This document shows positions 25,050 to 33,844 of a stretch of DNA of 64,000 nucleotides, in pieces (position 1 is the stretch's first letter; every line of letters begins with the position of its first letter). A model generated the notes under the pieces. That model was given only the letters and a program-made list of their open reading frames with translations. It had not been told where the DNA came from and searched no databases. Origin of the DNA: Bacteroidota bacterium (lineage in GTDB: Bacteria; Bacteroidota; Bacteroidia; AKYH767-A; OLB10); NCBI GenBank assembly GCA_023251535.1, contig JAHEYP010000001.1:210178-274177 (forward strand), written 5' to 3'. The position numbers were made by a program, and so were the translations under genes.

Positions 25050-25235
25050 CATATCTTTAGGGATACGGCTAAAACAAAAGAGGAAGGTTCAAAAACGAAC
25101 TTCACATTTCTAATTATGGGACCTTTTAGCTATAAATTATCTAGCAAACAGGAGCATTTTGGTCTTTGTGGGGCTATTTTTTCAATTGAGTCAATCAATG
25201 ATAGAAATACAGGATAAAACATTTTCCCTCTTCCA

Positions 25236-25478
25236 ACGCGCTACAGCCGCGCGATGGCTCATACTTTTTCCTTCAGTTGAAAAAGTATGCAAAAAAACCG
25301 CCGCTGTAAATTTTTTAGCGGGAACGATTTCAACTCCAACGGAAAGAAACAAACTCGCCATGAATCGTCTCCTGCGTCGACGCTTCATGTCTCAAACAGT
25401 GTTTCTTTCTATCGTTGTCGTTCTCATCGTTCTATCCGCAAAAATTTAAGGCGGACGTTCCGCTTCGAATTTAGATTC
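25236..25478. repeat. Structured GC-richer intergenic element with nested hairpins
   Basis: Within AT-rich non-coding DNA, this block contains at least five inverted repeats: CATACTTTTTC/GAAAAAGTATG (25260-25270, 25279-25289), CCGCT/AGCGG (25301-25305, 25317-25321), GAAAGAAAC/GTTTCTTTC (25342-25350, 25401-25409) enclosing CATGAA/TTCATG (25359-25364, 25384-25389) and the palindrome GCGTCGACGC (25374-25383), then GCGGA/TCCGC (25451-25455, 25459-25463). No convincing protein is encoded. I recall similar dispersed intergenic blocks in other Bacteroidota but cannot name a family. The remainder of 25050-25670 holds nothing I can identify. Confidence 0.55.
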
Positions 25479-25670
25479 GGATATACCGTTCGTCAATAAT
25501 ATTGTAGCAAGAAAAAGATGAATTCTGGAGCTTAAAAGAGAACAAAATCACCAAGAATTATCAATTACACATTAAGAGGGAAATTATATCAAAACGAGAT
25601 TTCTGCTAATGTTCGTCAATTTGCTTTAATTCCTACAAACCATCCCTCTTTTATAACATCAATATTGTGA

Positions 25671-26315
25671 TTAAAACATCACTCCGATATTAAGAGCGAA
25701 GTAATTAGAAATCACTTTATAATCCTTTTGAATTGCATCGGTAGCATCTCCCTTCTTAACGATATCGAGGAAACCGTTATTGAATTCGAAAGACGCCAAC
25801 AAAGTAGTTGAGCCTGAGATAGTATACTCTGCACCCGCTGCAATAAGCATAGAAAGGTTCATGGTTTTAATATTTCCTTTTCCGTCGAGATCATCTTCGG
25901 CATAAGTATCTACCTTTGACTTGATATTAACGCCTGGAACGAAGCCGAACTGACCGAAATAACGGAATTTATTAAACTCATTTGTCTTCATTTTGATCGT
26001 TATCGGCAACTCCACATACTGAAGATTCCATTTTGAGGAAGAATTGCTGATAGTATCAAACTTCAAAGAACCGCCGCGGTAAGTGACTTGCACACCTGAA
26101 GCAATGGCATAATTAGAAGAAAAGTTATATTCGCCGATGATGCCGTACGAAAATCCTAACTTTGAGCCATCGCGTTTAAGTTCTTTCGAATCGGGTTTAA
26201 GCCAAGCCAATGTTGGCGCAACTTTTAATCCGAAATGAAATTTCTGATCCTGAGCTTTCGTTATACCTAAGCTCAAGCAAAAAATAAAAACCAGTAGAAG
26301 AATACGTTTGTTCAT
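25671..26315 (-). CDS. Outer-membrane beta-barrel protein (PorT-like family)
   Basis: A 214-residue protein with a signal peptide ending ITKAQ (about residue 21) and alternating beta strands ending in an aromatic C-terminus (FALNIGVMF), typical of the outer-membrane barrel family that includes PorT. The mature part has FHFGLKVAPTLAWLKPD and a strand-rich YFGQFGFVPGVNI segment. It is divergent from gldB and their start codons overlap in the sequence CATG at 26313-26316. PorT proper is a T9SS assembly factor, but many paralogues exist, so the specific role is not certain. ATG 26315 gives the proper signal peptide; the longer frame has no supporting start. Confidence 0.75.
   Translation of the reverse strand: MNKRILLLVFIFCLSLGITKAQDQKFHFGLKVAPTLAWLKPDSKELKRDGSKLGFSYGIIGEYNFSSNYAIASGVQVTYRGGSLKFDTISNSSSKWNLQYVELPITIKMKTNEFNKFRYFGQFGFVPGVNIKSKVDTYAEDDLDGKGNIKTMNLSMLIAAGAEYTISGSTTLLASFEFNNGFLDIVKKGDATDAIQKDYKVISNYFALNIGVMF
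26303..26310 (+). promoter_or_regulatory. -7 box (TACGTTTG) of gldB
   Basis: TAnnTTTG ending 3 bases before the gldB ATG at 26314; it lies inside the divergent porT-like coding region. Predicts leaderless transcription. Confidence 0.5.
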
Positions 26316-27393
26316 GATAAGTCGATTTAACACAGCAAATTTAGCTAAAATAACACTGCTAATTGTTTTAGCAGCCATAATTAGTATTCAACCGGGATGT
26401 AAATCGGACCCGCATAAAAAAAATGCGCCAGAACCAATCGAGACTCCAGATGTAAAGCTTAACATCAAATTCGAGCGATTTGAGCAAGATGTTTTTTCCC
26501 ATAATCAAATCGATAGCAGCACGGTAATGGCCTTGCGGGTTAAGTACGGACAATTTTTCGATTTATGGTGCATTCGGTTAGCGGGATTGACACCGGGATA
26601 TGGAGAACATCCCAACTATAATTTTATTGCCAAAAACATGAACGACTATATTCACGATAAGTATATGCGTGAAATATATGAAGAAAGCCAAAAACAATAC
26701 AAGGATGCGAGCTTCATAAAATCGGAATCGGAAGAAGTTTTTAAACGATACAGTCAGTTGTTTCCTGGCAAGCCTATTCCTGAAATTGTCACTTACTTAT
26801 CGCCCTTTGCAACCAACGTTACCACCACCGACAGTGTCTTGGGTGTAGGATTACATTTTTATTTGGGAGAAAAATACCAATACTACCCTACTCTAGGTCT
26901 TCCATTATACATGATAAAAAAATTCAGAAAAGAATATATCATCAACGATATGATGAAAGGCTGGCTTGACAGTGAGTATTTAAACGATACGGTGCAGAAT
27001 TCATGCATCAACCAAATGGTATATCAAGGAAAAGCGTTGTATGCATTAGAATTGTTAACTCCCGAAAGCGACGATACCATTAAAATCGGTTATAGTGCAA
27101 ATCAGTTAGAATGGTCATATGCCAATGAAGCCAAAATATGGGCCTTCTTTATTGAGCAACAATTATTATTCAGCAATAACGCCAAGCTCTACATGAAGTT
27201 CATCAACGACGGTAACGGCACCAGTGGATTCCCGAAAGAAGCACCTGCTAAATTGGGAGCATTTATTGGATGGCAGATTGTGAGAAGCTATATGAAAAAC
27301 AATAAAAACGTATCGGTATCCGACTTATTTAAAAACACCAATGCACAAGATATCCTTTCGAAATCGGGATACAAACCATTAAAAGCGAGTTAA
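26314..27393 (+). CDS. gldB: Gliding motility lipoprotein GldB-like
   Basis: A 359-residue exported protein. A hydrophobic N-terminal segment ends at PGC (Cys29), a weak lipobox, so lipidation is likely but not certain. Conserved GldB-family stretches are visible: VKLNIKFERFEQDVF, FPGKPIPEIVTYLSPF, FYLGEKYQYYP, IWAFFIEQQLLFS, and near the end PAKLGAFIGWQIVRSYMKNN and SGYKP. GldB is needed for gliding in Flavobacterium and is part of the wider Gld/T9SS set. It is followed one base later by a metallo-hydrolase and then an exported protein, forming an operon. The GldB name is a family assignment; gliding of this organism is inferred. Confidence 0.88.
   Translation: MISRFNTANLAKITLLIVLAAIISIQPGCKSDPHKKNAPEPIETPDVKLNIKFERFEQDVFSHNQIDSSTVMALRVKYGQFFDLWCIRLAGLTPGYGEHPNYNFIAKNMNDYIHDKYMREIYEESQKQYKDASFIKSESEEVFKRYSQLFPGKPIPEIVTYLSPFATNVTTTDSVLGVGLHFYLGEKYQYYPTLGLPLYMIKKFRKEYIINDMMKGWLDSEYLNDTVQNSCINQMVYQGKALYALELLTPESDDTIKIGYSANQLEWSYANEAKIWAFFIEQQLLFSNNAKLYMKFINDGNGTSGFPKEAPAKLGAFIGWQIVRSYMKNNKNVSVSDLFKNTNAQDILSKSGYKPLKAS
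26336..26343 (-). promoter_or_regulatory. -7 box (TAAATTTG) of the porT-like gene
   Basis: TAnnTTTG on the minus strand, 20 bases before the ATG at 26315, lying inside the gldB coding region. Confidence 0.55.
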
Positions 27394-27394
27394 G

Positions 27395-28039
27395 ATGTTA
27401 TCAATAAAAAAGTTCACGTTTAATCCTTTTCAGGAAAACACCTATATACTTTACGACGAAACAAAAGAATGTGTAATAATTGATCCAGGATGCTACGATG
27501 CGAATGAAAAGAAAATGCTTAGTAGTTTCATTGAAGAAAATGCATTAAAGCCCATTTATTTACTCAATACTCATTGCCATATCGATCATGTTTTAGGTAA
27601 CAGATATGTATTTGAGCAATATCAACTAAAGCCACGAATTCATGCTAAAGAAGCGATGCTATTAGATGCTGCGCAAGGATACGGCAAGATGTATGGCATA
27701 TTGATGGAAGGATCACCTGAACCTATTATTGACTTAGTAGAACATGAGGAAATCAAGTTTGGAAATACAACGCTGAAGATTTTATTTACACCGGGACATA
27801 GTCCGGGGAGTGTTTGCTTTTACTCGGCGGATGATGCCACTATTATTGCAGGAGATGTACTATTCAAACAAAGTATAGGAAGAACAGACTTACCGGGAGG
27901 AAGTATGGAACAGCTGATGGATAGTATTCGCACGCGTTTATTAGTTTTAGACGATCAAACGGAAGTACATCCCGGACATGGCGACAAAACGAGCATTGGT
28001 TATGAACGAAACAACAATCCTTTTATATTAAGCTACTGA
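27395..28039 (+). CDS. MBL-fold metallo-hydrolase (glyoxalase II-like)
   Basis: A 214-residue cytoplasmic metallo-beta-lactamase-fold enzyme. The metal-binding motif NTHCHIDHVLGN (HxHxDH, about residue 59) is complete, with further ligand motifs FTPGHSPGS, AGDVLF and HPGHG. This pattern fits hydrolases of thioesters such as hydroxyacylglutathione or related compounds, though without the C-terminal extension of true GloB. It starts one base after the gldB stop and is probably translated from the same mRNA. The physiological substrate cannot be read from sequence. Confidence 0.88.
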   Translation: MLSIKKFTFNPFQENTYILYDETKECVIIDPGCYDANEKKMLSSFIEENALKPIYLLNTHCHIDHVLGNRYVFEQYQLKPRIHAKEAMLLDAAQGYGKMYGILMEGSPEPIIDLVEHEEIKFGNTTLKILFTPGHSPGSVCFYSADDATIIAGDVLFKQSIGRTDLPGGSMEQLMDSIRTRLLVLDDQTEVHPGHGDKTSIGYERNNNPFILSY

Positions 28040-28045
28040 TCATTC

Positions 28046-29548
28046 ATGAAATTTAAAATATTTCGTTACTTCATTGCCGTTAGTATACTTTTTCTTTCGG
28101 GAACATCAACGTTAAGAGCGCAAACGGTAATTATATCAACCGATCCTTTAGACGACACCGGAATGGATTATGCATTGGTTCAAGGTGCCGATGACGAAGG
28201 AGTATTTGTTGTACATAGTAATTTACCGTTGGGAAGCGACAGAGACCGAGTAGGATTGCGAAATAGAAAGTATCAGTTAAGCTTTTACAACTACGGGATG
28301 AAGCGTCGTTGGACAATTCCGTTGGTAGCGGGATTTGACGGAGCATCTATTGAAGGAGTCACATTTTTCAATAACAAGCTGGTAGTATTATCGACCATCA
28401 TCGACAAAACACAAAGCAAATACAAACTATTTATTGACGTTTACAATAACAAAGGCAAAGCCGAAATCACAGGAAAAAATGCCACCTCCTTTTCGTACGC
28501 TAAGAGTAACTCATTAGAAAAACCGCGACTGATTATTAGTCCGAGTAAAAACAATTTAGGCATATACATTAACGAATCGGGCGACGGCATACAAACTATG
28601 AACGTAGCCTTAATTGACACCAACTATAAAGCCATTTTATCACACAGTGGAAAAGTAAATTATGGCGATAGAGATTTAATGGTAACCGATTATAGCATTG
28701 CCGACAACGGAGAATTTTATTTATTGGGAATGATAAAAGATCCTGATCCCCTAAAAGAAAAAAAGAAACAACGCATATACACACTGTTAGTAATGAAAGC
28801 TGGCAGTGAAGAAGTAAAAGAATACAAGATAAATGATAGTAGTCGTCCGATGACCGAAGCAGCGATTACAGTTGACCCCATGAAAGGCAATGCGGTAGTT
28901 ACGGGCTTTTATGCCGACAAACAATCGTTTAGTGGAGCGGGATTAATATTTGCCAAGTTAAAATGTGGTAGCGACGGACCATTAGAAATAAAAAACTACC
29001 CTATAGGCGGCGATGCGCAAATAAAACTGGTAGGAGAGCGCAATTCGGGAGGGGGAATAAGCCTGTTCAGCTATCCAATACAAAAAGTAGTGCTTCGAAA
29101 TGATGGAGGCGCGGTAATTATTGCCGAAGCTGCTTATTTAAGCGAGTACTCCTATTATGATTATTTCACGCAGAGCTATAGCCGCAGGATAGAATATCAC
29201 TTCGACAATATAGTCGCCTTCTCGGTCAACAATGAAGGCGTGATACAATGGAGTCAGATGATACGCAAAGAACAAACCTCGCTCGATGATTTCGGGGTGT
29301 ATTCATCGTTCGACAGTTATTTAAACAGCGATGAATTAGGGATAGTGTATAACAAAGACATTGGTCGCAACAACGAGATTGCGGCGGTAGTCATTAATAA
29401 ATCGGGACAACAAACAACGAAGCGAATAACCAAGCTTGGCGACAACATAACAATCTTGCCGCGGGCTGGAAAACAGATCGACGAATCGGCTATTGTGATA
29501 CCGGCGATCTCCAAAAAGCGCCTTCATTTAATCCAGATAGAACTTTAG
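28046..29548 (+). CDS. Exported protein of unknown function
   Basis: A 500-residue protein with a signal peptide (about 1-26, ending LRAQ). The mature chain is rich in beta strands and looks propeller-like (DDTGMDYALVQGADDEG, YYDYFTQSYSRRIEYHFDN, DFGVYSSFDSYLNSDELG). I recognise no domain. It follows the metallo-hydrolase by 6 bases and is the last gene of the gldB operon, so a role in the envelope or surface machinery is plausible but inferred. It has no T9SS C-terminal domain and no lipobox. Confidence 0.75.
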   Translation: MKFKIFRYFIAVSILFLSGTSTLRAQTVIISTDPLDDTGMDYALVQGADDEGVFVVHSNLPLGSDRDRVGLRNRKYQLSFYNYGMKRRWTIPLVAGFDGASIEGVTFFNNKLVVLSTIIDKTQSKYKLFIDVYNNKGKAEITGKNATSFSYAKSNSLEKPRLIISPSKNNLGIYINESGDGIQTMNVALIDTNYKAILSHSGKVNYGDRDLMVTDYSIADNGEFYLLGMIKDPDPLKEKKKQRIYTLLVMKAGSEEVKEYKINDSSRPMTEAAITVDPMKGNAVVTGFYADKQSFSGAGLIFAKLKCGSDGPLEIKNYPIGGDAQIKLVGERNSGGGISLFSYPIQKVVLRNDGGAVIIAEAAYLSEYSYYDYFTQSYSRRIEYHFDNIVAFSVNNEGVIQWSQMIRKEQTSLDDFGVYSSFDSYLNSDELGIVYNKDIGRNNEIAAVVINKSGQQTTKRITKLGDNITILPRAGKQIDESAIVIPAISKKRLHLIQIEL

Positions 29549-29559
29549 GGAAACGGCCC

Positions 29560-29592
29560 AAAAGCTCCAAAATGGCCAATTTTAGGCTTTTT
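29560..29592 (+). terminator. Probable terminator of the gldB operon
   Basis: AAAAGC (29560-29565) pairs with GCTTTT (29586-29591) and an inner AAAAT/ATTTT stem; T-rich 3' side. The stem is imperfect. Confidence 0.45.
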
Positions 29593-29728
29593 AGGTCAAA
29601 AAATCGAAGAGGTTTCTCACGACCCTCAAAATCTTATTGTATTGATTTTCATTAATTTAACCCTAAAATATGAAATCAATCACCTATCCTGTTAATTAAA
29701 AAATGAATGAATATTAATCTGTAACTCT

Positions 29729-29736
29729 TACCTTTG
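29729..29736 (+). promoter_or_regulatory. -7 box (TACCTTTG) of the desaturase
   Basis: TAnnTTTG ending 9 bases before the ATG at 29746. Confidence 0.6.
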
Positions 29737-29745
29737 GGATTCGAT

Positions 29746-30813
29746 ATGGCAAAAATAACATTTAACAACCGTCAGAGTCCATTCTTTGACGCCCTTCGAA
29801 GCAAGATCGACAACTATTTCGAAGAACACAAGATATCCCCTACCGGCAATATGAAATTATGGAGCAAGACTATCATTCTTGCCATAGCTGCTGCCACGGT
29901 ATATCTATTATTGGTATTCACCCATTTACCCATTGCAGCGCAATTGGGATTATGTGCAGTATTAGGATTCAACTTAGCGAGCATCGGATTTAACGTGATG
30001 CACGACGGAGCGCATGGATCATATTCAAAGAACAAGCATCTTAACAACATCATGTCTTATTCGCTTAATATCATGGGCGGATCAAGTTTCATGTGGAAGA
30101 TTAAGCACAACGTTATTCACCATTCATTTACAAACATTGAAGGTGTTGACGATGACATTATGGTAGGACCATTAATGCGTATTAATGACCAACAAAAGAA
30201 ATATTGGATACATCGTTTCCAACATATCTATTGGGTATTATTATACGGGTTGACATACTTTGTATGGATCTTCTGGAACGACTTCCAAAAGTATTTCACT
30301 CACAAGATTGGACCTACTCCTATTCGTAAAATGAAATTGTCGGAGCACATCGGATTTTGGTTAACAAAAATCGGGTACTTTACATTCTTCATTATTTTAC
30401 CTTCATACAATCATGGTATATTAGCTACATTAGTTGGATACACGGTAGTATTATTTGTTACAGGATTAGTAATTGCGGTAATTTTCCAGTTAGCGCACGT
30501 AGTAGAAGATACTAAGTTCCCTGCTCCTGACCCTAATACTAATAAGATTGAAAACGAGTGGGCACTACACCAAATTTATACTACTGCAAACTTTGCAACA
30601 AACAGCAAAACGATCAGTTGGTTTATGGGAGGATTAAACTTCCAAGTAGAGCACCATTTATTCCCGAAGATCAGTCACATTCACTATCCGCAAATCAGCA
30701 AAATAGTACGTGAAACCTGTCAAGAGTTTAATGTAAAATACATCGAATATCCTACTATTTGGAGCGCGATCGGAGCACATCTTCGTCACTTGCGCGAACT
30801 AGGAAGAGCATAA
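29746..30813 (+). CDS. Membrane fatty acid desaturase (front-end type)
   Basis: A 355-residue integral membrane di-iron desaturase. The three His boxes are present: HDGAHG, HNVIHHS and QVEHHLFP. Gln instead of His in the last box is typical of front-end (delta-5/6) acyl-lipid or linoleoyl-CoA desaturases, although there is no fused cytochrome b5 domain, so electrons would come from a separate ferredoxin or cytochrome. Membrane segments lie at about 45-85 and 185-250. It introduces double bases-position-specific unsaturation into acyl chains and so adjusts membrane fluidity; regiochemistry cannot be deduced. It is monocistronic, with its own promoter and terminator. Confidence 0.9.
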   Translation: MAKITFNNRQSPFFDALRSKIDNYFEEHKISPTGNMKLWSKTIILAIAAATVYLLLVFTHLPIAAQLGLCAVLGFNLASIGFNVMHDGAHGSYSKNKHLNNIMSYSLNIMGGSSFMWKIKHNVIHHSFTNIEGVDDDIMVGPLMRINDQQKKYWIHRFQHIYWVLLYGLTYFVWIFWNDFQKYFTHKIGPTPIRKMKLSEHIGFWLTKIGYFTFFIILPSYNHGILATLVGYTVVLFVTGLVIAVIFQLAHVVEDTKFPAPDPNTNKIENEWALHQIYTTANFATNSKTISWFMGGLNFQVEHHLFPKISHIHYPQISKIVRETCQEFNVKYIEYPTIWSAIGAHLRHLRELGRA

Positions 30814-30817
30814 AAAG

Positions 30818-30846
30818 AAAATCCCACTGAAAGGTGGGATTTTTTA
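30818..30846. terminator. Bidirectional terminator between convergent genes
   Basis: A 10-bp stem (30818-30827 with 30834-30843, AATCCCAC core) with A-run and T-run on either side; serves the desaturase and probably the polyprenyl synthase operon. Confidence 0.88.
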
Positions 30847-30868
30847 TTTTCAAGAAGTTTAGATTTTT

Positions 30869-31840
30869 TTAATTCTGACGAACCATCAATGAAGCAGCCA
30901 GGTCTTTGAGTGGTTGTTTGTTGGCATCATCAACAGGAATACTATCGAGATGTGAAAGTGCTATGTCGTACAATTCATTCATTTTTCCCTCTGCCACTTC
31001 GCGCACGTTTAGCGAATTATAAATTTCGGTAACGGCAATTACTTTTTGTTGCGGTTGATCGGTAGTATTGATCCACTGCAAGAGCGAATCCTTAGTTGTA
31101 CCTTGAGCCGTATTGAGCGCAGTAAGTAATAAGAAAGTCTTTTTATTTGAGAGGATATCGCCACCCACTTGTTTACCAAATTTATCGGCATCACCAAACA
31201 CATCGAGAATATCATCTTGCAACTGGAACGCCACGCCGAGGTTCACTCCGAAATCGTAGAGGTGGTTAGCATCACTTTCGTTGGCACCAGCGATAATAGC
31301 ACCCATCTTTAAAGAGCCACCGAGAAGAACTGCCGTTTTCAGACGAATCATGTCGATATACTGATCGATAGACACTTCGCTCATTGATTCAAAATCCATG
31401 TCGTACTGCTGACCTTCGCACACCTCGAGGGCGGTTTTAGTAAACACCTCCATTACTTGGCGAACAGCAGCATCTGGACTTTGCATAACGAGTCGGCACG
31501 ACTCCACAAACATTGCATCACCTGAAAGGATAGCAATATTAGAATTCCATTTAGTATGAACAGTAGGTTTAGAACGACGAAGAGGAGCATTGTCCATTAT
31601 ATCATCGTGCATCAAAGTAAAATTGTGAAACACCTCAACGCCAAGAGCTGCGGGAAGAGCGGCCTTCACATCACCAGCAAAAACATCGCAACCCATCAGC
31701 GTTAGCACAGGGCGCATACGTTTACCGCCAAGCGAAAGAATATACCGAAGAGGGTCGTAAAGAGCAGCAGGTTCATTGGGGAACGACAACTGCTGAATAC
31801 CATCAAGAACAAGTTCTTGTAAGCGAGGCAATGGAATCAT
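30869..31840 (-). CDS. Polyprenyl diphosphate synthase (trans type)
   Basis: A 323-residue isoprenoid chain-elongating enzyme. Both aspartate-rich motifs are present: LMHDDIMDNAPLRR (first, DDxxD) and LQDDILDVFGD (second), along with GGKRMRP near the N-terminus. It condenses isopentenyl diphosphate with an allylic diphosphate; chain length (geranylgeranyl to octaprenyl) cannot be read with confidence. The ATG immediately follows the epimerase stop codon with no gap, so they share an mRNA. The product could serve quinone side chains or carotenoid-type lipids. A cytoplasmic enzyme. Confidence 0.92.
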   Translation of the reverse strand: MIPLPRLQELVLDGIQQLSFPNEPAALYDPLRYILSLGGKRMRPVLTLMGCDVFAGDVKAALPAALGVEVFHNFTLMHDDIMDNAPLRRSKPTVHTKWNSNIAILSGDAMFVESCRLVMQSPDAAVRQVMEVFTKTALEVCEGQQYDMDFESMSEVSIDQYIDMIRLKTAVLLGGSLKMGAIIAGANESDANHLYDFGVNLGVAFQLQDDILDVFGDADKFGKQVGGDILSNKKTFLLLTALNTAQGTTKDSLLQWINTTDQPQQKVIAVTEIYNSLNVREVAEGKMNELYDIALSHLDSIPVDDANKQPLKDLAASLMVRQN

Positions 31841-32782
31841 TTAAACAGTAATCTCCTGCTTTGCTTGGATTAATTTAACGATACCTTCCTCCAATGTAGT
31901 CATGCGGCGATCAAGTAATTTTTTCATTACAGTAATATCTGGGCAACGACGCGTCATATCGCCTTCTTTCAAAGCAGGCAAGAAGATAATTTTAGATTTA
32001 GAACCAGAAACATCGATGATTTTACGCGCTAAGTCGAGGATAGTGATTTCATAATCGTTCCCGATATTGGCAACATCATTTACGATTTCATTATTATAGA
32101 AAGCATTCAAGCAAGCATCGATATTATCGTCGATATAGCAGAAAGTACGCGTTTGGCTACCATCTCCATAAATCGTGATATCTTGATTATTCAATGCTGC
32201 CGTTAAGAACTTCGACATTACGAAATCCGTACTCTGTTTTTGTCCGTAGGTATTAAAGAAACGGAAGATAGTAAACTCCAATCCGAATTCCTGGTAATAA
32301 GAGCGCAGGTAAGCTTCACCCACATTCTTCACGATAGCGTAAGGGAGACGAGAATTTAACGGTGTAGTATGCTCATTTTGAGGAAATTCAACCGGTTCGC
32401 CATATACCTCCGAGCTAGAAGAGAAATAAACTCTTTTCACTCCAGTATTCTTACAAAGGTTTAACAAGTTACGGATACCGTTAAGGTCGTTAAGCACCAT
32501 CACCGGATTGGCGATAGTACGTTTCACGCCCACAACTGCCGCATAATGAAACACATAGTCGAAATTAAAAGTGTGGAAAATTGCAGAAATATCGCTTAAA
32601 TCATTCACATCCGCCTTAATAAAGCGAACATTATCATGAATTGACACTGGGAGTTTCTTTTCAGAACCCGTTAGGAGGTTGTCGACGATAACCACCGAAT
32701 TTTGTGGATCATCGGCCAATTTCTGAGCGAGACAACTTGCTATAAATCCGGCACCACCGGTAACTAAAATCCTACGTTGCAT
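31841..32782 (-). CDS. NAD-dependent nucleotide-sugar epimerase/dehydratase
   Basis: A 313-residue extended short-chain dehydrogenase. The Rossmann motif is GGAGFIASCLAQ (8-19), the catalytic part is FSSSSEVYGEP with PYAIVK (YxxxK), and RFFNTYGQKQ and TFCYIDD follow, as in UDP-glucuronate decarboxylases and GDP/UDP-sugar epimerases. It acts on a nucleotide sugar in the cytoplasm, probably for surface polysaccharide. The neighbour rmlA, 101 bases upstream on the same strand, supports this. The exact sugar is unknown. Confidence 0.87.
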   Translation of the reverse strand: MQRRILVTGGAGFIASCLAQKLADDPQNSVVIVDNLLTGSEKKLPVSIHDNVRFIKADVNDLSDISAIFHTFNFDYVFHYAAVVGVKRTIANPVMVLNDLNGIRNLLNLCKNTGVKRVYFSSSSEVYGEPVEFPQNEHTTPLNSRLPYAIVKNVGEAYLRSYYQEFGLEFTIFRFFNTYGQKQSTDFVMSKFLTAALNNQDITIYGDGSQTRTFCYIDDNIDACLNAFYNNEIVNDVANIGNDYEITILDLARKIIDVSGSKSKIIFLPALKEGDMTRRCPDITVMKKLLDRRMTTLEEGIVKLIQAKQEITV

Positions 32783-32802
32783 ACTTAATATCTTTTTCGT
32801 TA

Positions 32803-32837
32803 AACTATCACTACTTTATTGCCCTACTTTGATAGTT
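32803..32837. promoter_or_regulatory. Inverted repeat AACTATCA/TGATAGTT between rmlA and the epimerase
   Basis: Arms 32803-32810 and 32830-32837 are exact complements, with direct CTACTTT/CTACTTT copies between them. Possible operator or mRNA structure; no T-run. Confidence 0.3.
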
Positions 32838-32883
32838 CAGAATATTGTTAAATGAAGAATTTAGAAGTATAACAGGGACACTT

Positions 32884-33747
32884 CTAATGATCTGTCAAAT
32901 TTAGCAAATATTTGCCATATCCACTCTTAACAAGAGGCTGGGCGATGCGATCTAATTGTTTTTTGTCAATATATCCCATGCGGAATGCAACTTCCTCGAT
33001 ACAACCGATTTTTAATCCTTGGCGCTCTTCGATCACTTGAACAAACTGTCCGGCTTGCATGAGCGACGAGAAAGTTCCCGTATCAAGCCAAGCAGTTCCT
33101 TTATCGAGGATGCCCACCTTCAGATTACCAGCTTCGAGATAAGCCTTATTGACATCGGTAATTTCATACTCTCCGCGAGGAGAAGGTTTTAACTTCTTTG
33201 CAATATCAACAACTTGATTATCATAGAAATACAAGCCCGGTACTGCATAATTTGACTTAGGAGCGGTAGGTTTTTCCTCGATACTGATAGCCTTCTTATT
33301 AGCATCGAACTCAACTACTCCGTAACGCTCAGGATCCGAAACATGGTATGCGAATACTACTCCACCCTCAGGATTCTGATTTTCAATTAACAACTGGTGT
33401 AAACCAGTGCCGTAGAAGATATTATCACCCAAGATTAGGGCTACACTGTCATTTCCGATAAACTTCTCTCCTATCACAAACGCCTGAGCCAGACCATTAG
33501 GGATATCTTGAATTGCATATTCGAAATTACAGCCCAACTCTTTTCCGTCGCCCAATAACTTCTTAAACATTGCTTGATCGTGAGGGGTAGTAATGATTAA
33601 AATCTCATTAATACCGGCCATCATTAACACGCTTAACGGATAATAGATCATCGGTTTATCGTAAACGGGCATCAGTTGCTTACTTACTGCCAACGTTAGA
33701 GGATGAAGTCGGGTACCGGAGCCACCGGCAAGGATAATACCTTTCAT
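32884..33747 (-). CDS. rmlA: Glucose-1-phosphate thymidylyltransferase
   Basis: A 287-residue nucleotidyltransferase that forms dTDP-glucose from dTTP and glucose-1-phosphate, first step of dTDP-rhamnose synthesis. Motifs: [11 protein letters not shown] (8-18), [33 protein letters not shown] and [10 protein letters not shown]. Length and sequence order agree with the short RmlA enzymes. rmlB, C and D are not next to it; an epimerase follows 101 bases downstream. Its promoter box lies about 80 bases upstream, giving a longer leader than most genes here. Confidence 0.95.
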   Translation of the reverse strand: MKGIILAGGSGTRLHPLTLAVSKQLMPVYDKPMIYYPLSVLMMAGINEILIITTPHDQAMFKKLLGDGKELGCNFEYAIQDIPNGLAQAFVIGEKFIGNDSVALILGDNIFYGTGLHQLLIENQNPEGGVVFAYHVSDPERYGVVEFDANKKAISIEEKPTAPKSNYAVPGLYFYDNQVVDIAKKLKPSPRGEYEITDVNKAYLEAGNLKVGILDKGTAWLDTGTFSSLMQAGQFVQVIEERQGLKIGCIEEVAFRMGYIDKKQLDRIAQPLVKSGYGKYLLNLTDH

Positions 33748-33828
33748 AATTTTTCGTTATTGAAGCTTTTTTGAGGAACTTCTGAACGATTGATAACTGT
33801 TAGTACATCAACCCTACAGAAAGTTTCA

Positions 33829-33836
33829 CAAATATA
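33829..33836 (-). promoter_or_regulatory. -7 box (TATATTTG) of rmlA
   Basis: TAnnTTTG on the minus strand, about 81 bases before the rmlA ATG. Confidence 0.45.
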
Positions 33837-33844
33837 TATAAGAG

